Assembly (NCBI RefSeq): GCF_018334155.1
Contig: NZ_JAGXTP010000002.1
Span: 62,001 to 126,000 of the forward strand
Reading direction: 5' to 3'
Source: Devosia litorisediminis
GTDB taxonomy: Bacteria > Pseudomonadota > Alphaproteobacteria > Rhizobiales > Devosiaceae
Length of the DNA stretch: 64,000 bases
The notes under the pieces are model-generated. The model was not told the origin of the DNA. It made no database searches and saw nothing but the letters and a program-made list of their open reading frames with translations. The position numbers were made by a program, and so were the translations under genes. Positions 17,182 through 24,279 of the stretch are shown piece by piece. Each line of letters opens with the position of its first letter. The first letter of the stretch is position 1.

Positions 17182-18396
17182 ATGTCGTCCACCACTGAGC
17201 CGCCCCGCGACATTTTCGATGCCGGGACGCGGGGACTGCAACATCACGGCCTGCGACGTGCAAATGAGCGCGCTGTGCTGACCGTGGTTGGTTTCAATCC
17301 CGGTGTGTCCAACGCCGATATTGCTCGATTGTCGGGTCTGGCGCCTCAGACGGTTTCGGCCATCCTTGCAGACATTGATCGTGCTGGCATGATTACCCGG
17401 GGCGAAGTACTGCGTGGCCGCCGCGGCCAGCCCGCCACACCCATTTATCTCAGGGCAGACGGAGCCTTCTCAATTGGCGTTGAAATTGGCTGGCGCCACG
17501 TCAGCGTAGTCCGGCTCAATATGCACGCCGAAGTCGTTGGTCAGCAGCGCCGCGCCTATGACTACCCCGATGCCCGCACCCTCATCGATGACATTGGGGA
17601 GATGACATACGCGCTGGTGGCCGAGATGGAGCCTGAGGACCGCGTGCGGCTTGTCGATATGGGCGTTTCGATGCCCTCCAACCTGCCTGGCAATCTGCAG
17701 CTTGTTCAGGCCCCTGAAGAGCAGCGTTCGCTCTGGCAGGAGATCGACATTGCGGCCGAACTGGCGCAGCGCACCGGGCTCGAAATCAGCCTGTTCAATG
17801 ACGGCAATGCGGCGTGTTGGGCTGAATTGATTGCCTTCCCAAGGCCCCGGCCGGCGACCTTTGTGTATTTTCTGATTTCCCACCATATCGCCGCTGGCAT
17901 TGTCTCTGAGGGCTCGCTGTGGGAGGGGCCAACAGGCAACTCGGCCAATCTGGGTTCAATGCTGGTAATGGACAGTGCCGGTCGCCTGCAGGCCGCGCAC
18001 TTCGTGGCCTCGATCACCTCCCTGATCAACCGGCTGGCCGAAGCGGGCATCACAGCAACACCAGACACACTCGAGGACTGGGACTGGTCCAGCTTTGGGT
18101 CGGTGCTTGATCAGTGGATTGAGGACTGCGCCGTCGTGCTGGCGCGCGTGGTGTTCAACACCACAGCAGTCATTGAAAGCGGTCTGGTCGTGATCGACAG
18201 CATAATCCCCGACGCTATCACCGGGCGCTTGATCGACCGTCTGAGCTTCGCGTTGAGCCAATTGCCAGTGGCATCCTATCAACAGCCTGAAGTGGTCGCC
18301 GGCCATCTTGGCGTGCTTGCACCCGCTATTGGGGCCGCCGAATTGCCACTTTACCGACGATATTTCTCACGCGCGCTCGTGGACATCGCTAGCTGA
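17182..18396 (+). CDS. ROK-family transcriptional regulator
   Basis: 404 residues. An N-terminal winged helix (about 28-85; FNPGVSNADIARLSGLAPQTVSAILADIDRAGMI) is fused to a ROK sugar-kinase-like domain with a degenerate nucleotide region (FSIGVEIGWRHVSVVRLN). The usual ROK zinc motif with clustered cysteines is not evident, which suggests a ligand-sensing repressor (NagC/XylR/Mlc type) and not a kinase. ATG at 17182 follows CAAGG. It stands directly after the mannosidase on the same strand, so a role in glycan or sugar control is likely, but its own promoter region is long enough for independent expression. The 3' end overlaps the convergent HU gene by 30 bases. Confidence 0.82.
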   Translation: MSSTTEPPRDIFDAGTRGLQHHGLRRANERAVLTVVGFNPGVSNADIARLSGLAPQTVSAILADIDRAGMITRGEVLRGRRGQPATPIYLRADGAFSIGVEIGWRHVSVVRLNMHAEVVGQQRRAYDYPDARTLIDDIGEMTYALVAEMEPEDRVRLVDMGVSMPSNLPGNLQLVQAPEEQRSLWQEIDIAAELAQRTGLEISLFNDGNAACWAELIAFPRPRPATFVYFLISHHIAAGIVSEGSLWEGPTGNSANLGSMLVMDSAGRLQAAHFVASITSLINRLAEAGITATPDTLEDWDWSSFGSVLDQWIEDCAVVLARVVFNTTAVIESGLVVIDSIIPDAITGRLIDRLSFALSQLPVASYQQPEVVAGHLGVLAPAIGAAELPLYRRYFSRALVDIAS

Positions 18397-18705
18397 TTGC
18401 TGTTTCCGCCCGTTAGCTTTTTCGTCAAGAGCGGTGCGCAGTTGTGCGCTGGGCGTGAACACCACGGTCTTACGCGGCGAAATGCGATGCTCTGTACCGG
18501 TGCGTGGATTGCGCCCCAGCCGTTCAGCCCGTTCGCGGACCTGCAATGATCCGAATGCGGTCAGCTTGACGTTTTCGCCGGCCATCAAAGCTGTGCTCAT
18601 CAGGGCGAACATCTGCTCGCCAACGGCCGTAACATCGGCCTTGTTCAGTTCAGTTTTCCGTGCCGCCGCTTCGGCGAGCATGGCGCGGGTGATGGTTTTA
18701 GTCAC
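18367..18705 (-). CDS. HU/IHF-family DNA-binding protein
   Basis: 112 residues with the bacterial histone-like fold: an N-terminal helical pair (TKTITRAMLAEAAARKTELNKADVTAVGEQMFALMSTALMAGENVKLTAFGSLQVRERAERLGRNPRTG in outline), then the DNA-binding arm with RNPRTG and a C-terminal beta/helix. It is about 20 residues longer than a standard HU (90), with a polar tail. Start is GTG at 18705, after GGGGAG at a correct distance; the upstream ATG extension lacks a ribosome site. It bends or compacts DNA. It is not the canonical hupB or ihfA by sequence, and looks like a divergent extra member. Confidence 0.85.
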   Translation of the reverse strand: MTKTITRAMLAEAAARKTELNKADVTAVGEQMFALMSTALMAGENVKLTAFGSLQVRERAERLGRNPRTGTEHRISPRKTVVFTPSAQLRTALDEKANGRKQQSASDVHERA

Positions 18706-18778
18706 AATTGCTGCTCCCCATATTCTTAAGTTCATAGGGAGAATTTAAAGCGCTGTCCAGAGTTTGAGTGCTGCGTTC

Positions 18779-18803
18779 AAACATGAATGATGTGCTCATG
18801 TTT
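18779..18803 (+). promoter_or_regulatory. RirA-type iron box upstream of rirA
   Basis: AAACATGA (18779-18786) and TCATGTTT (18796-18803) form a perfect 8-bp inverted repeat with a 9-base spacer, so the core TGA-N9-TCA matches the published Iron-Rhodo/RirA box consensus exactly. It sits 119 bases upstream of the rirA GTG, suggesting autoregulation. Confidence 0.7.
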
Positions 18804-18814
18804 AGTTGACTTAT

Positions 18815-18831
18815 TTTAGAATGGTTATAAG
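18815..18831 (+). promoter_or_regulatory. Irr-box-like (ICE) site upstream of rirA
   Basis: TTTAGAA-TGG-TTATAAG resembles the Irr/ICE consensus TTTAGAA-N3-TTCTAAA with two differences in the right half. It lies 12 bases downstream of the RirA box. Irr is the heme-dependent iron regulator of Hyphomicrobiales; its gene is not in this window. Confidence 0.45.
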
Positions 18832-18921
18832 TTACGGTCGGGTTTGATCATTCGGCCCATGTTCGATTTCTCGACTGCCAGCGTATGCAGCAATGCGCGG
18901 CGTCACCAGAAAGGTCCCGCT

Positions 18922-19383
18922 GTGCGCCTGACTCGCCAATCAAATTATGCCATTCGCACCTTGGTCTATTGCGCGGTCAACGAGCCGGGGCTGAGCCGAG
19001 TTGCCGACATCGCGCGCGCTTATAATATTTCTGAACTCTTCCTGTTCAAGCTAATCAAGCCACTGGTCGAAAATGGCCTGCTGGCTACGGTTCGCGGGCG
19101 TCACGGCGGCATCAAGCTGGGCAAGAAGGCCGAAGACATTACGCTGCTCGACACCATTCGGCTAACCGAAGAGAACTTCGCCCTGGCCGAGTGCTTTGAA
19201 GATGGCGCTGATTGTCCGCTGATCGGTGAGTGCGACCTCAATGGCGCGTTGCGCGAGGCGCTCGGCGCATTCTTTGAAGTGCTGGCGGGCTACACCATCG
19301 CTGATCTCGCCAGCAAGAAGCGCTCGATTCGCGATCGCCTTGGCCTGACTGCAGCCGAAGCCGTGGCTGAGCCGCTTCACTAG
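18922..19383 (+). CDS. rirA: Iron-responsive Rrf2-family regulator RirA
   Basis: 153 residues, the usual RirA length. The N-terminal winged helix (VRLTRQSNYAIRTLVYCAVN, ARAYNISELFLFKLIKPL, VRGRHGGIKLGK) and the cysteine triad C91, C98, C104 in AECFEDGADCPLIGECDLN are typical of RirA. It holds an Fe-S cluster and represses iron-uptake genes when iron is sufficient. GTG at 18922 follows AGAAAGG; a longer ATG version has no site and lacks homology to the family start. Two iron boxes precede it and a further TGA-N9-TCA box follows it, consistent with an iron-regulated locus. Confidence 0.92.
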   Translation: MRLTRQSNYAIRTLVYCAVNEPGLSRVADIARAYNISELFLFKLIKPLVENGLLATVRGRHGGIKLGKKAEDITLLDTIRLTEENFALAECFEDGADCPLIGECDLNGALREALGAFFEVLAGYTIADLASKKRSIRDRLGLTAAEAVAEPLH

Positions 19384-19393
19384 TAAGTATCTT

Positions 19394-19422
19394 TAATATG
19401 AGTTTGACACTCATGTTATAAT
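19394..19422 (+). promoter_or_regulatory. RirA box inside a promoter (candidate sRNA promoter)
   Basis: ATGAGT-TTGAC-ACTCAT (19398-19414) is a perfect 6-bp inverted repeat with the TGA-N9-TCA core at 19399-19413. Immediately downstream is TATAAT at 19417-19422, a perfect -10 element. A TTAATA-like -35 would lie near 19394, putting the box between -35 and -10 where bound RirA would block RNA polymerase. The TTGACA inside the box is too close to the -10 to be the -35. Confidence 0.6.
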
Positions 19423-19428
19423 ATGGTT

Positions 19429-19557
19429 TTGTCGCCGCATGCAGGGCTGCGGTTGGCAAGAGGGGTCTGGCCAATCACAACTGCGCTGAGATGACGGTGC
19501 TTGCTGCTACCGTCTCCCCGGGCTGGTCAGGGTCCTCAACGCCCTGACCAGCCTTTT
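19429..19557 (+). ncRNA. Candidate iron-regulated small RNA
   Basis: From the predicted start near 19429 to the terminator is about 130 bases with four consecutive hairpins. These are CCGCA/TGCGG (19435-19439 with 19448-19452), TTGGC/GCCAA (19453-19457 with 19470-19474), GACGGT/ACCGTC (19493-19498 with 19509-19514), and the 12-bp terminator. The loop of hairpin 2 is G-rich (AAGAGGGG) and is complementary to TCTCCCC after hairpin 3. No plausible protein is encoded. Transcription is inferred from the promoter, box and terminator; no family is recognised. Confidence 0.55.
19521..19557 (+). terminator. Rho-independent terminator
   Basis: GGCTGGTCAGGG (19521-19532) pairs perfectly with CCCTGACCAGCC (19542-19553) over a 9-base loop and is followed by TTTTCATT. 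It ends the candidate small RNA and/or rirA readthrough ahead of the ABC-F gene. Confidence 0.88.
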
Positions 19558-19623
19558 CATTGCAGGGCTGGCAGAGCAATCGACAGCCTTTCCTTTATTC
19601 GCGGCCTATGCTCTATCCGCCTC

Positions 19624-21441
19624 ATGGCTGCAGCACCCCTTCTCTCGCTTCAAAACATTCAATTGACCTTCGGCGGCACGCGCCTGCTCGAAGGCGCCGA
19701 ACTCATTGTATCGCCCGGACAGCGCATTGCGCTGGTCGGTCGCAATGGTTCAGGCAAGTCCACTCTGCTCAAGATTGCATCGGGTGAAGTCACCCATGAT
19801 GCCGGGGTCCGCTTTGTCGAACCCAAGGCCACGCTGCGCTATCTGCCGCAGGAACCCGATTTGTCAGAGTTTGCAACAACGCTGGAATATGTCGAAGCGG
19901 GCCTTGGGCCGGGCGATGACGAGTACCGCGCGCAATATCTGCTCAGCTCGCTTGGCCTGACCGGCGCAGAAGATCCCAGAAAACTCTCTGGTGGTGAGGG
20001 GCGCCGCGCAGCCCTGGCCCGCGTTCTGGCACCAAAGCCTGACATTCTCCTGCTCGATGAGCCCACCAACCATCTCGATCTTCCCGTCATTGAATGGCTG
20101 CAGTCCGAACTGGATTCACTGCGCTCGGCCATGGTTCTGATCAGCCATGACCGTCGTTTCCTCAGCGATCTGACCCGTTCCACCGTCTGGCTTGATCGCG
20201 GTGTGACACGACGACTCGACAAGGGGTTCGGCAGTTTCGAGGCTTGGCGCGATCAGGTGCTTGAAGAAGAAGAACGCGACCGCCACAAGCTCGACCGCCA
20301 GATCGTGCGCGAGGAACATTGGGTGCGCTATGGGGTAACCGCGCGCCGCAAGCGCAATGTTGGACGCATGGAGCGTCTGGCAGGCCTGCGCCAGGACCGG
20401 CGCGAACAGCGCAGCGTTACCGGATCGGTCAATATGCAGGTTTCCGAAGGCCGCACCTCCGGCGCGCTGGTGGTGGAAGCGGAAAACATTTCCAAGGTCT
20501 ATGGCGATCGTACCATTGTCGGCGATTTTTCGACCCGCGTTCTGCGGGGCGACAGGATCGGTATTGTTGGTCCCAATGGTGCCGGCAAGACCACGTTGAT
20601 CAAAATGCTCACCGGCACGCTCAAACCTGATAGCGGCACCATCAAGCTCGGCTCCGCGCTCGAACTGGCCATGCTTGATCAGGGGCGGGCCAAGCTCGAT
20701 CCCGATACGCGTCTGCGTGATGCCCTGACAGGTGGTGGCTCTGACACGCTGCAGATCAATGGTCAGCCCAAGCACGTGGTGGGCTACATGAAGGACTTCC
20801 TGTTTACCCCCGAACAGGCCAACACACCCATCGGCAAGCTGTCGGGTGGCGAACGCGCCCGCGTGGCATTGGCCCGCGCTCTTTCGCTACCATCTAACTT
20901 CCTGGTGCTCGACGAGCCGACCAACGATCTCGATCTCGAAACCCTCGACCTGCTTGAGGAAATGGTCTCCGAATATGCGGGCACCGTTGTCGTCGTCAGC
21001 CATGACCGCGATTTCCTTGATCGTGTCGCCACCTCGGTGATCATCGCCGAAGGCAATGGCGACTGGACAGAATATGCCGGTGGCTATTCTGACATGGTCA
21101 TTCAGCGTGGTGAGGGCGTGCAGGCCCGCGCTGCCGCCAAGGCGCACCGCCCCGGCAAGACGTCCATGGCGCCCATTGCTGCGCCAACCGCTGATGCGCC
21201 CAAACGCAAGATGTCATTCAAGCAAAAGCACGCTCTCGAAACCCTGCCAGGACAGATTGAAAAGCTCGAGATCGAGATTGCCGCGATCAATGCCGCGCTT
21301 GTAGCGCCCGATTTCTACACCAGGGATCCGGACGGTTTCGCCAAGAAGTCCAAGGATCTCATTGCCGCTGAAGCCAAGCGCGCCAAGGCGGAAGAGCAGT
21401 GGATGGAGTTGGAGTTGTTACGCGAGGAAATCGAGGGCTAG
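19624..21441 (+). CDS. ABC-F family ATPase, Uup-like
   Basis: 605 residues with two ATP-binding cassettes and no membrane segment. Cassette 1 has GRNGSGKS (Walker A), LSGGEGRRAALARVL and LLLDEPTNHLD. Cassette 2 has GPNGAGKT, LSGGERARVALARAL and LVLDEPTNDLD. The linker between them is rich in charged residues and the C-terminus (about 530-605) is a predicted coiled coil (KHALETLPGQIEKLEIEIAAIN), the hallmark of Uup. These soluble ATPases act on ribosomes or on DNA branch intermediates. ATG at 19624 gives the MAAAPLLSLQNI start that aligns with the family; an upstream extension would run through the terminator. Confidence 0.9.
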   Translation: MAAAPLLSLQNIQLTFGGTRLLEGAELIVSPGQRIALVGRNGSGKSTLLKIASGEVTHDAGVRFVEPKATLRYLPQEPDLSEFATTLEYVEAGLGPGDDEYRAQYLLSSLGLTGAEDPRKLSGGEGRRAALARVLAPKPDILLLDEPTNHLDLPVIEWLQSELDSLRSAMVLISHDRRFLSDLTRSTVWLDRGVTRRLDKGFGSFEAWRDQVLEEEERDRHKLDRQIVREEHWVRYGVTARRKRNVGRMERLAGLRQDRREQRSVTGSVNMQVSEGRTSGALVVEAENISKVYGDRTIVGDFSTRVLRGDRIGIVGPNGAGKTTLIKMLTGTLKPDSGTIKLGSALELAMLDQGRAKLDPDTRLRDALTGGGSDTLQINGQPKHVVGYMKDFLFTPEQANTPIGKLSGGERARVALARALSLPSNFLVLDEPTNDLDLETLDLLEEMVSEYAGTVVVVSHDRDFLDRVATSVIIAEGNGDWTEYAGGYSDMVIQRGEGVQARAAAKAHRPGKTSMAPIAAPTADAPKRKMSFKQKHALETLPGQIEKLEIEIAAINAALVAPDFYTRDPDGFAKKSKDLIAAEAKRAKAEEQWMELELLREEIEG

Positions 21442-22487
21442 CCCTCGTCCTTCCAGCCAAACACGGGCTCTGTCAGGGACTGCAGGCCTTCTGTTTCGCC
21501 GCTTATGCGGCGCAGCAGCAGGCTGCCCAATGCGCGCCCGGCACTGGCAAAATCCTCAGCCACTGTCTCGGCTCCCGGCTGGAACTGGGCAAACATTGGC
21601 GTGGATTGCTTGGTGATCACGTGAACGTCCTGGCCTGCTTTCAGACCAGCTTCGTTGAGGCCACTAATCACGGCCAGGGCCGAGACCTCTGACGAACAGA
21701 CCCAGCCATCAGGGCTGTCAGGACGCTTGGAACGCTTGATCACATAGCTGCGGATGGCATCGGCGGCGCTGCCCAGGTTGACGTCGGCCGCGAACTCATG
21801 CGCGATGCCCGCCTCTGAAGCCGCGCGGGCCACACCGGTCTTGATGTGGTCGGTATAGGTCAGCGTGCTTTCAGGCAGCACGGTGGTCACGCGGCGGCAG
21901 CCCTTGGCAGCCAGCCGCTGCACAGCGCCATAGGCATAGGCCTCATTGTTGAAATCGACCCAGGGATGGGATTCCGGCCAGTTGCTGCGGCCGTGGCTGA
22001 TGAAGGGGAAGTCATTGTCGATCAGAAACCGCGTCCGCTCGTCAAACGCTTCGGACTTTGAGAACACCACCCCGTCCGCCATGCGGTTGCGCACGATGTG
22101 CTTGATGGGCTCGATAGGCGCCACATTGCGGAACAGTGGTGTGATGACCAGATGGTACGCGGTGCCGCGCATGGCTTCGGTCAGCCCCCCCACAATTGAC
22201 GAGCCAAACCCGTAAATCTGTTCGTCCGGCTCCAGAACCAGCGCAATTACATTGGTGCGACCGGTCTTCAGACGAAGCGCCGCGCGATCCGGCAAATAGC
22301 CAACTTCGGCAGCGACTTTCTGCACTCGGTCGCGCGTTTCCTGTGACAACTCGGGCGCGTTGTTGAGTGCCCGCGAAATCGTGGTAACGGCAAAGCCGGT
22401 CATTTGCGCAATGGTCTTGAGCGTTGGCTTGCCGGATGGCTTGACGCCACGCTTACCCTTTGCGCTGGGCAGCTCGTCTTCGGACAC
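21438..22487 (-). CDS. LacI-family transcriptional regulator
   Basis: 349 residues beginning at GTG 22487 after AGAGGT. A short basic leader precedes the helix-turn-helix TLKTIAQMTGFAVTTISRALNN, then the hinge and a sugar-binding-type effector domain ending with LLLRRISGETEGLQSLTEP. It closely resembles the LacI at 12494 in the HTH, linker and C-terminus, so the two are paralogues. Its neighbours (ABC-F, convergent with four overlapping bases; small proteins) give no target, so it may act on distant sugar genes. Confidence 0.88.
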   Translation of the reverse strand: MSEDELPSAKGKRGVKPSGKPTLKTIAQMTGFAVTTISRALNNAPELSQETRDRVQKVAAEVGYLPDRAALRLKTGRTNVIALVLEPDEQIYGFGSSIVGGLTEAMRGTAYHLVITPLFRNVAPIEPIKHIVRNRMADGVVFSKSEAFDERTRFLIDNDFPFISHGRSNWPESHPWVDFNNEAYAYGAVQRLAAKGCRRVTTVLPESTLTYTDHIKTGVARAASEAGIAHEFAADVNLGSAADAIRSYVIKRSKRPDSPDGWVCSSEVSALAVISGLNEAGLKAGQDVHVITKQSTPMFAQFQPGAETVAEDFASAGRALGSLLLRRISGETEGLQSLTEPVFGWKDEG

Positions 22488-22716
22488 TTTCGATACCTCT
22501 CGGTCCCGCCATGGACTGGCGTGACATGTTATAGGGGCGCGACATCACCAGATTGTCGGCCAAAGCACAAGCTTTTGAGCGCCTTGCTAAAGTCGCACGG
22601 CAACCCCAGTCAATCCGGACTTTTGGCCTCATATTTCTGTCGTGCGACGAAAGTAGAGCAGGTTTTTTCCGATTTTTTGCACTTTATGGTGCCTGCCGCG
22701 CTGGCTTTAAGCAGCA

Positions 22717-22758
22717 AACGGCCCTATGTTCGAGCCGTTGCATCGGTAAACGCCGATG
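22717..22758 (+). other. Two tandem hairpins in a leader region
   Basis: AACGGC (22717-22722) pairs with GCCGTT (22734-22739), and CATCGG (22741-22746) pairs with CCGATG (22753-22758). They stand directly before a short ORF with a strong ribosome site and may be part of a leader or a small RNA. No riboswitch family is recognised. Confidence 0.35.
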
Positions 22759-22793
22759 TTGTGTCGTCGCCAACCCGCAGGAAAGGAATGAAG

Positions 22794-22898
22794 ATGACCC
22801 CATCAAATACCTTGACGATTGCCGGTTCGCGCCTCGTACGCATCAACCTGCAAAGCGTAAAACGCTGGCCAGAGGCCTGTCGCTCGAAACGAATGTGA
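22794..22898 (+). CDS. Possible 34-residue small protein
   Basis: The reading frame gives a short basic peptide beginning MTPSNTLTIAGSRLVRINLQ, and an AAAGGA site lies about 7 bases upstream of the ATG at 22794. It follows two tandem hairpins. There is no recognised domain, and length alone cannot exclude chance. It lies in a stretch of about 520 bases (22488-23009) that otherwise holds nothing I can support. Confidence 0.3.
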   Translation: MTPSNTLTIAGSRLVRINLQSVKRWPEACRSKRM

Positions 22899-23009
22899 TC
22901 CGTCACGCGTTCGTCTCACAACTTCGATAGACCCTAAGCGTCGCCGGCCCGGATGGGGCAATTTTGCCCTTCCGCCTTGTCGCATCGACGCGCAAGTAGA
23001 GATTCTACC

Positions 23010-23231
23010 ATGCAGGAAAACAGTTTAGATCGGGCCAAGGCCCACAAGCCCGTGGTGATTGAGGTCGGTGGAGAGCCGCTCGGTGTCGTCGTGCCACATG
23101 CCAATGGTTACCGGTTTCTGGCCGTAAAACTGCCCGCCTTCGCGATTGATGGCCAGCAGTTCGAAACGGTCGAGAAGGCACATTTCGCCGTTGCCCAGGC
23201 CGTCCGCAATGGCGGCGCCGACGCTGCCTAG
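23010..23231 (+). CDS. Small hypothetical protein
   Basis: 73 residues starting MQENSLDRAKAHKPVVIEVG and containing EPLGVVVPHANGYRFLAVKLPAF, a short beta-rich sequence with no signal peptide or membrane segment. It is followed 45 bases later by a strong terminator, which supports it as the end of a real transcript. Function unknown; no family recognised. Confidence 0.55.
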   Translation: MQENSLDRAKAHKPVVIEVGGEPLGVVVPHANGYRFLAVKLPAFAIDGQQFETVEKAHFAVAQAVRNGGADAA

Positions 23232-23275
23232 TGCGGCAAAGCCTGGAATAGCCCCTCTTGGAGGCCAAAATGATG

Positions 23276-23306
23276 ACGCCGGTGATCTAGGTCACCGGCG
23301 TTTTTT
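23276..23306 (+). terminator. Rho-independent terminator
   Basis: ACGCCGGTGA (23276-23285) pairs with TCACCGGCGT (23292-23301) over a 6-base loop, followed by a run of T to 23306. It ends the small protein transcript on the plus strand; the stem is also close to the stop of the convergent gene at 23305 and could act in both directions. Confidence 0.9.
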
Positions 23307-23508
23307 AGTCGTCATTGGTCGAGTTGAGCTCGGCGGGGCGTTTGCCTTCGGCAATCGGCGCTCCCGGATCCAGTGCGTCATCGACGGCGCTGGCCAGCGC
23401 TTCAACGTCAATACGCGATGAGCCGTTATCGGCCTGTCGTTGCAATTCAGCGGCAAGCGCGGTCGCTATCGCCCGGTGCCGCAACGCGTTCTGATTACCC
23501 ATTGCCAT
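23305..23508 (-). CDS. Small hypothetical protein
   Basis: 67 residues (MAMGNQNALRHRAIATALAA onward) with a mainly helical, acidic C-terminus. Its start overlaps the end of the upstream small membrane protein, so the two are probably translated together; the second ATG at 23502 is an equally possible start. No domain recognised. Confidence 0.5.
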   Translation of the reverse strand: MAMGNQNALRHRAIATALAAELQRQADNGSSRIDVEALASAVDDALDPGAPIAEGKRPAELNSTNDD

Positions 23509-23644
23509 CGATTGAAATCCCCTGGTCATCCATGCGCACTTCGATACCCGGGCGGGCCTGCTGCTGCTGATAACTGTAGATACCAAAACCGACCACGGCG
23601 ATCAGCAAGATCGCGATTACGGCATATAGACCATTGCGGCTCAT
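23495..23644 (-). CDS. Small single-span membrane protein
   Basis: 49 residues: a basic N-terminus MSRNG, one hydrophobic helix (about 6-23, LYAVIAILLIAVVGFGIY) and a short polar tail outside. ATG at 23644 follows GGAGGG (rc of gagccctcc). Its stop lies inside the start of the next gene. It follows phnN on the same strand after about 65 bases. Function unknown. Confidence 0.55.
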   Translation of the reverse strand: MSRNGLYAVIAILLIAVVGFGIYSYQQQQARPGIEVRMDDQGISIDGNG

Positions 23645-23709
23645 TGAGCCCTCCTGACGCTTGTTCGAAATGGAACAACGCACAGCAGGCTCTCTGGTTC
23701 ACTTCGCTG

Positions 23710-24276
23710 TCATTCCTGCGCCGCTATTGTTCGCAGCGCCATCACAAAAGCGGTTACGCCGATGGCGATCCCGCCTGAATTGTCGATGATGATCGGATTA
23801 ATGCCAGTGGGCACCGGCGCGCTTTCGCGCGCCAGTCGTGCCGTGATCTGATCCCCGCTTTCGCGCCCTCTATTGGTCAGCCTTTCGGCGCGCCGGGAAA
23901 TTTCTGCGGTAATCAGCACCACGGCGCAGCCCGGATAGCGGCGTCTGGCCTCGCTCACGACGTGGCGCGAGACATTGGCAACCACCACCTTGCCCAGCGC
24001 CAGATCTGTCTCGACGCTGATCGGCAGGCCATAGCGCAGATTGTGGGCGTCCCAGCTCAGGCAGAACCGGCCCATGGCTTCGGCTCTGGCAAAGGCTTGG
24101 GGCTCCATGGTGTCGTGCTCTTCCACCTCAACCTCGGCGGGACGTGTCACCACGCGTCGAACAAAGGTGAAGCGCCTGTCATTCTCCAGCGCCTGCTTGG
24201 CCCCACCGATCAGCGTATCCTTGCCCACCCCGGAGGGGCCAACCACAAGAACCAGTGAGCCAAGCGATCGTGCCAT
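23710..24276 (-). CDS. phnN: Ribose 1,5-bisphosphate phosphokinase
   Basis: 188 residues of the guanylate-kinase-like fold, P-loop GPSGVGKD (13-20) at the N-terminus, then RRVVTRPAEVEVEEHDTM with the family's substrate-binding Arg and Glu residues. PhnN phosphorylates ribose 1,5-bisphosphate to PRPP, the last step that salvages the ribose left after phosphonate breakdown by C-P lyase. It lies 3 bases after phnM and is co-transcribed with phnM and DUF1045. Normal length and intact motifs. Confidence 0.9.
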   Translation of the reverse strand: MARSLGSLVLVVGPSGVGKDTLIGGAKQALENDRRFTFVRRVVTRPAEVEVEEHDTMEPQAFARAEAMGRFCLSWDAHNLRYGLPISVETDLALGKVVVANVSRHVVSEARRRYPGCAVVLITAEISRRAERLTNRGRESGDQITARLARESAPVPTGINPIIIDNSGGIAIGVTAFVMALRTIAAQE

Positions 24277-24279
24277 GAA

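Noticed and set aside
19404..19409. TTGACA as the -35 of the candidate small RNA promoter
   Set aside because: Only 7 bases separate it from TATAAT; it is part of the RirA box. A -35 further upstream is needed.
19423..19494. A 23-codon ORF (MVLSPHAGLRLARG...) in the candidate small RNA
   Set aside because: Its ATG would lie upstream of the predicted transcription start and has no ribosome site.
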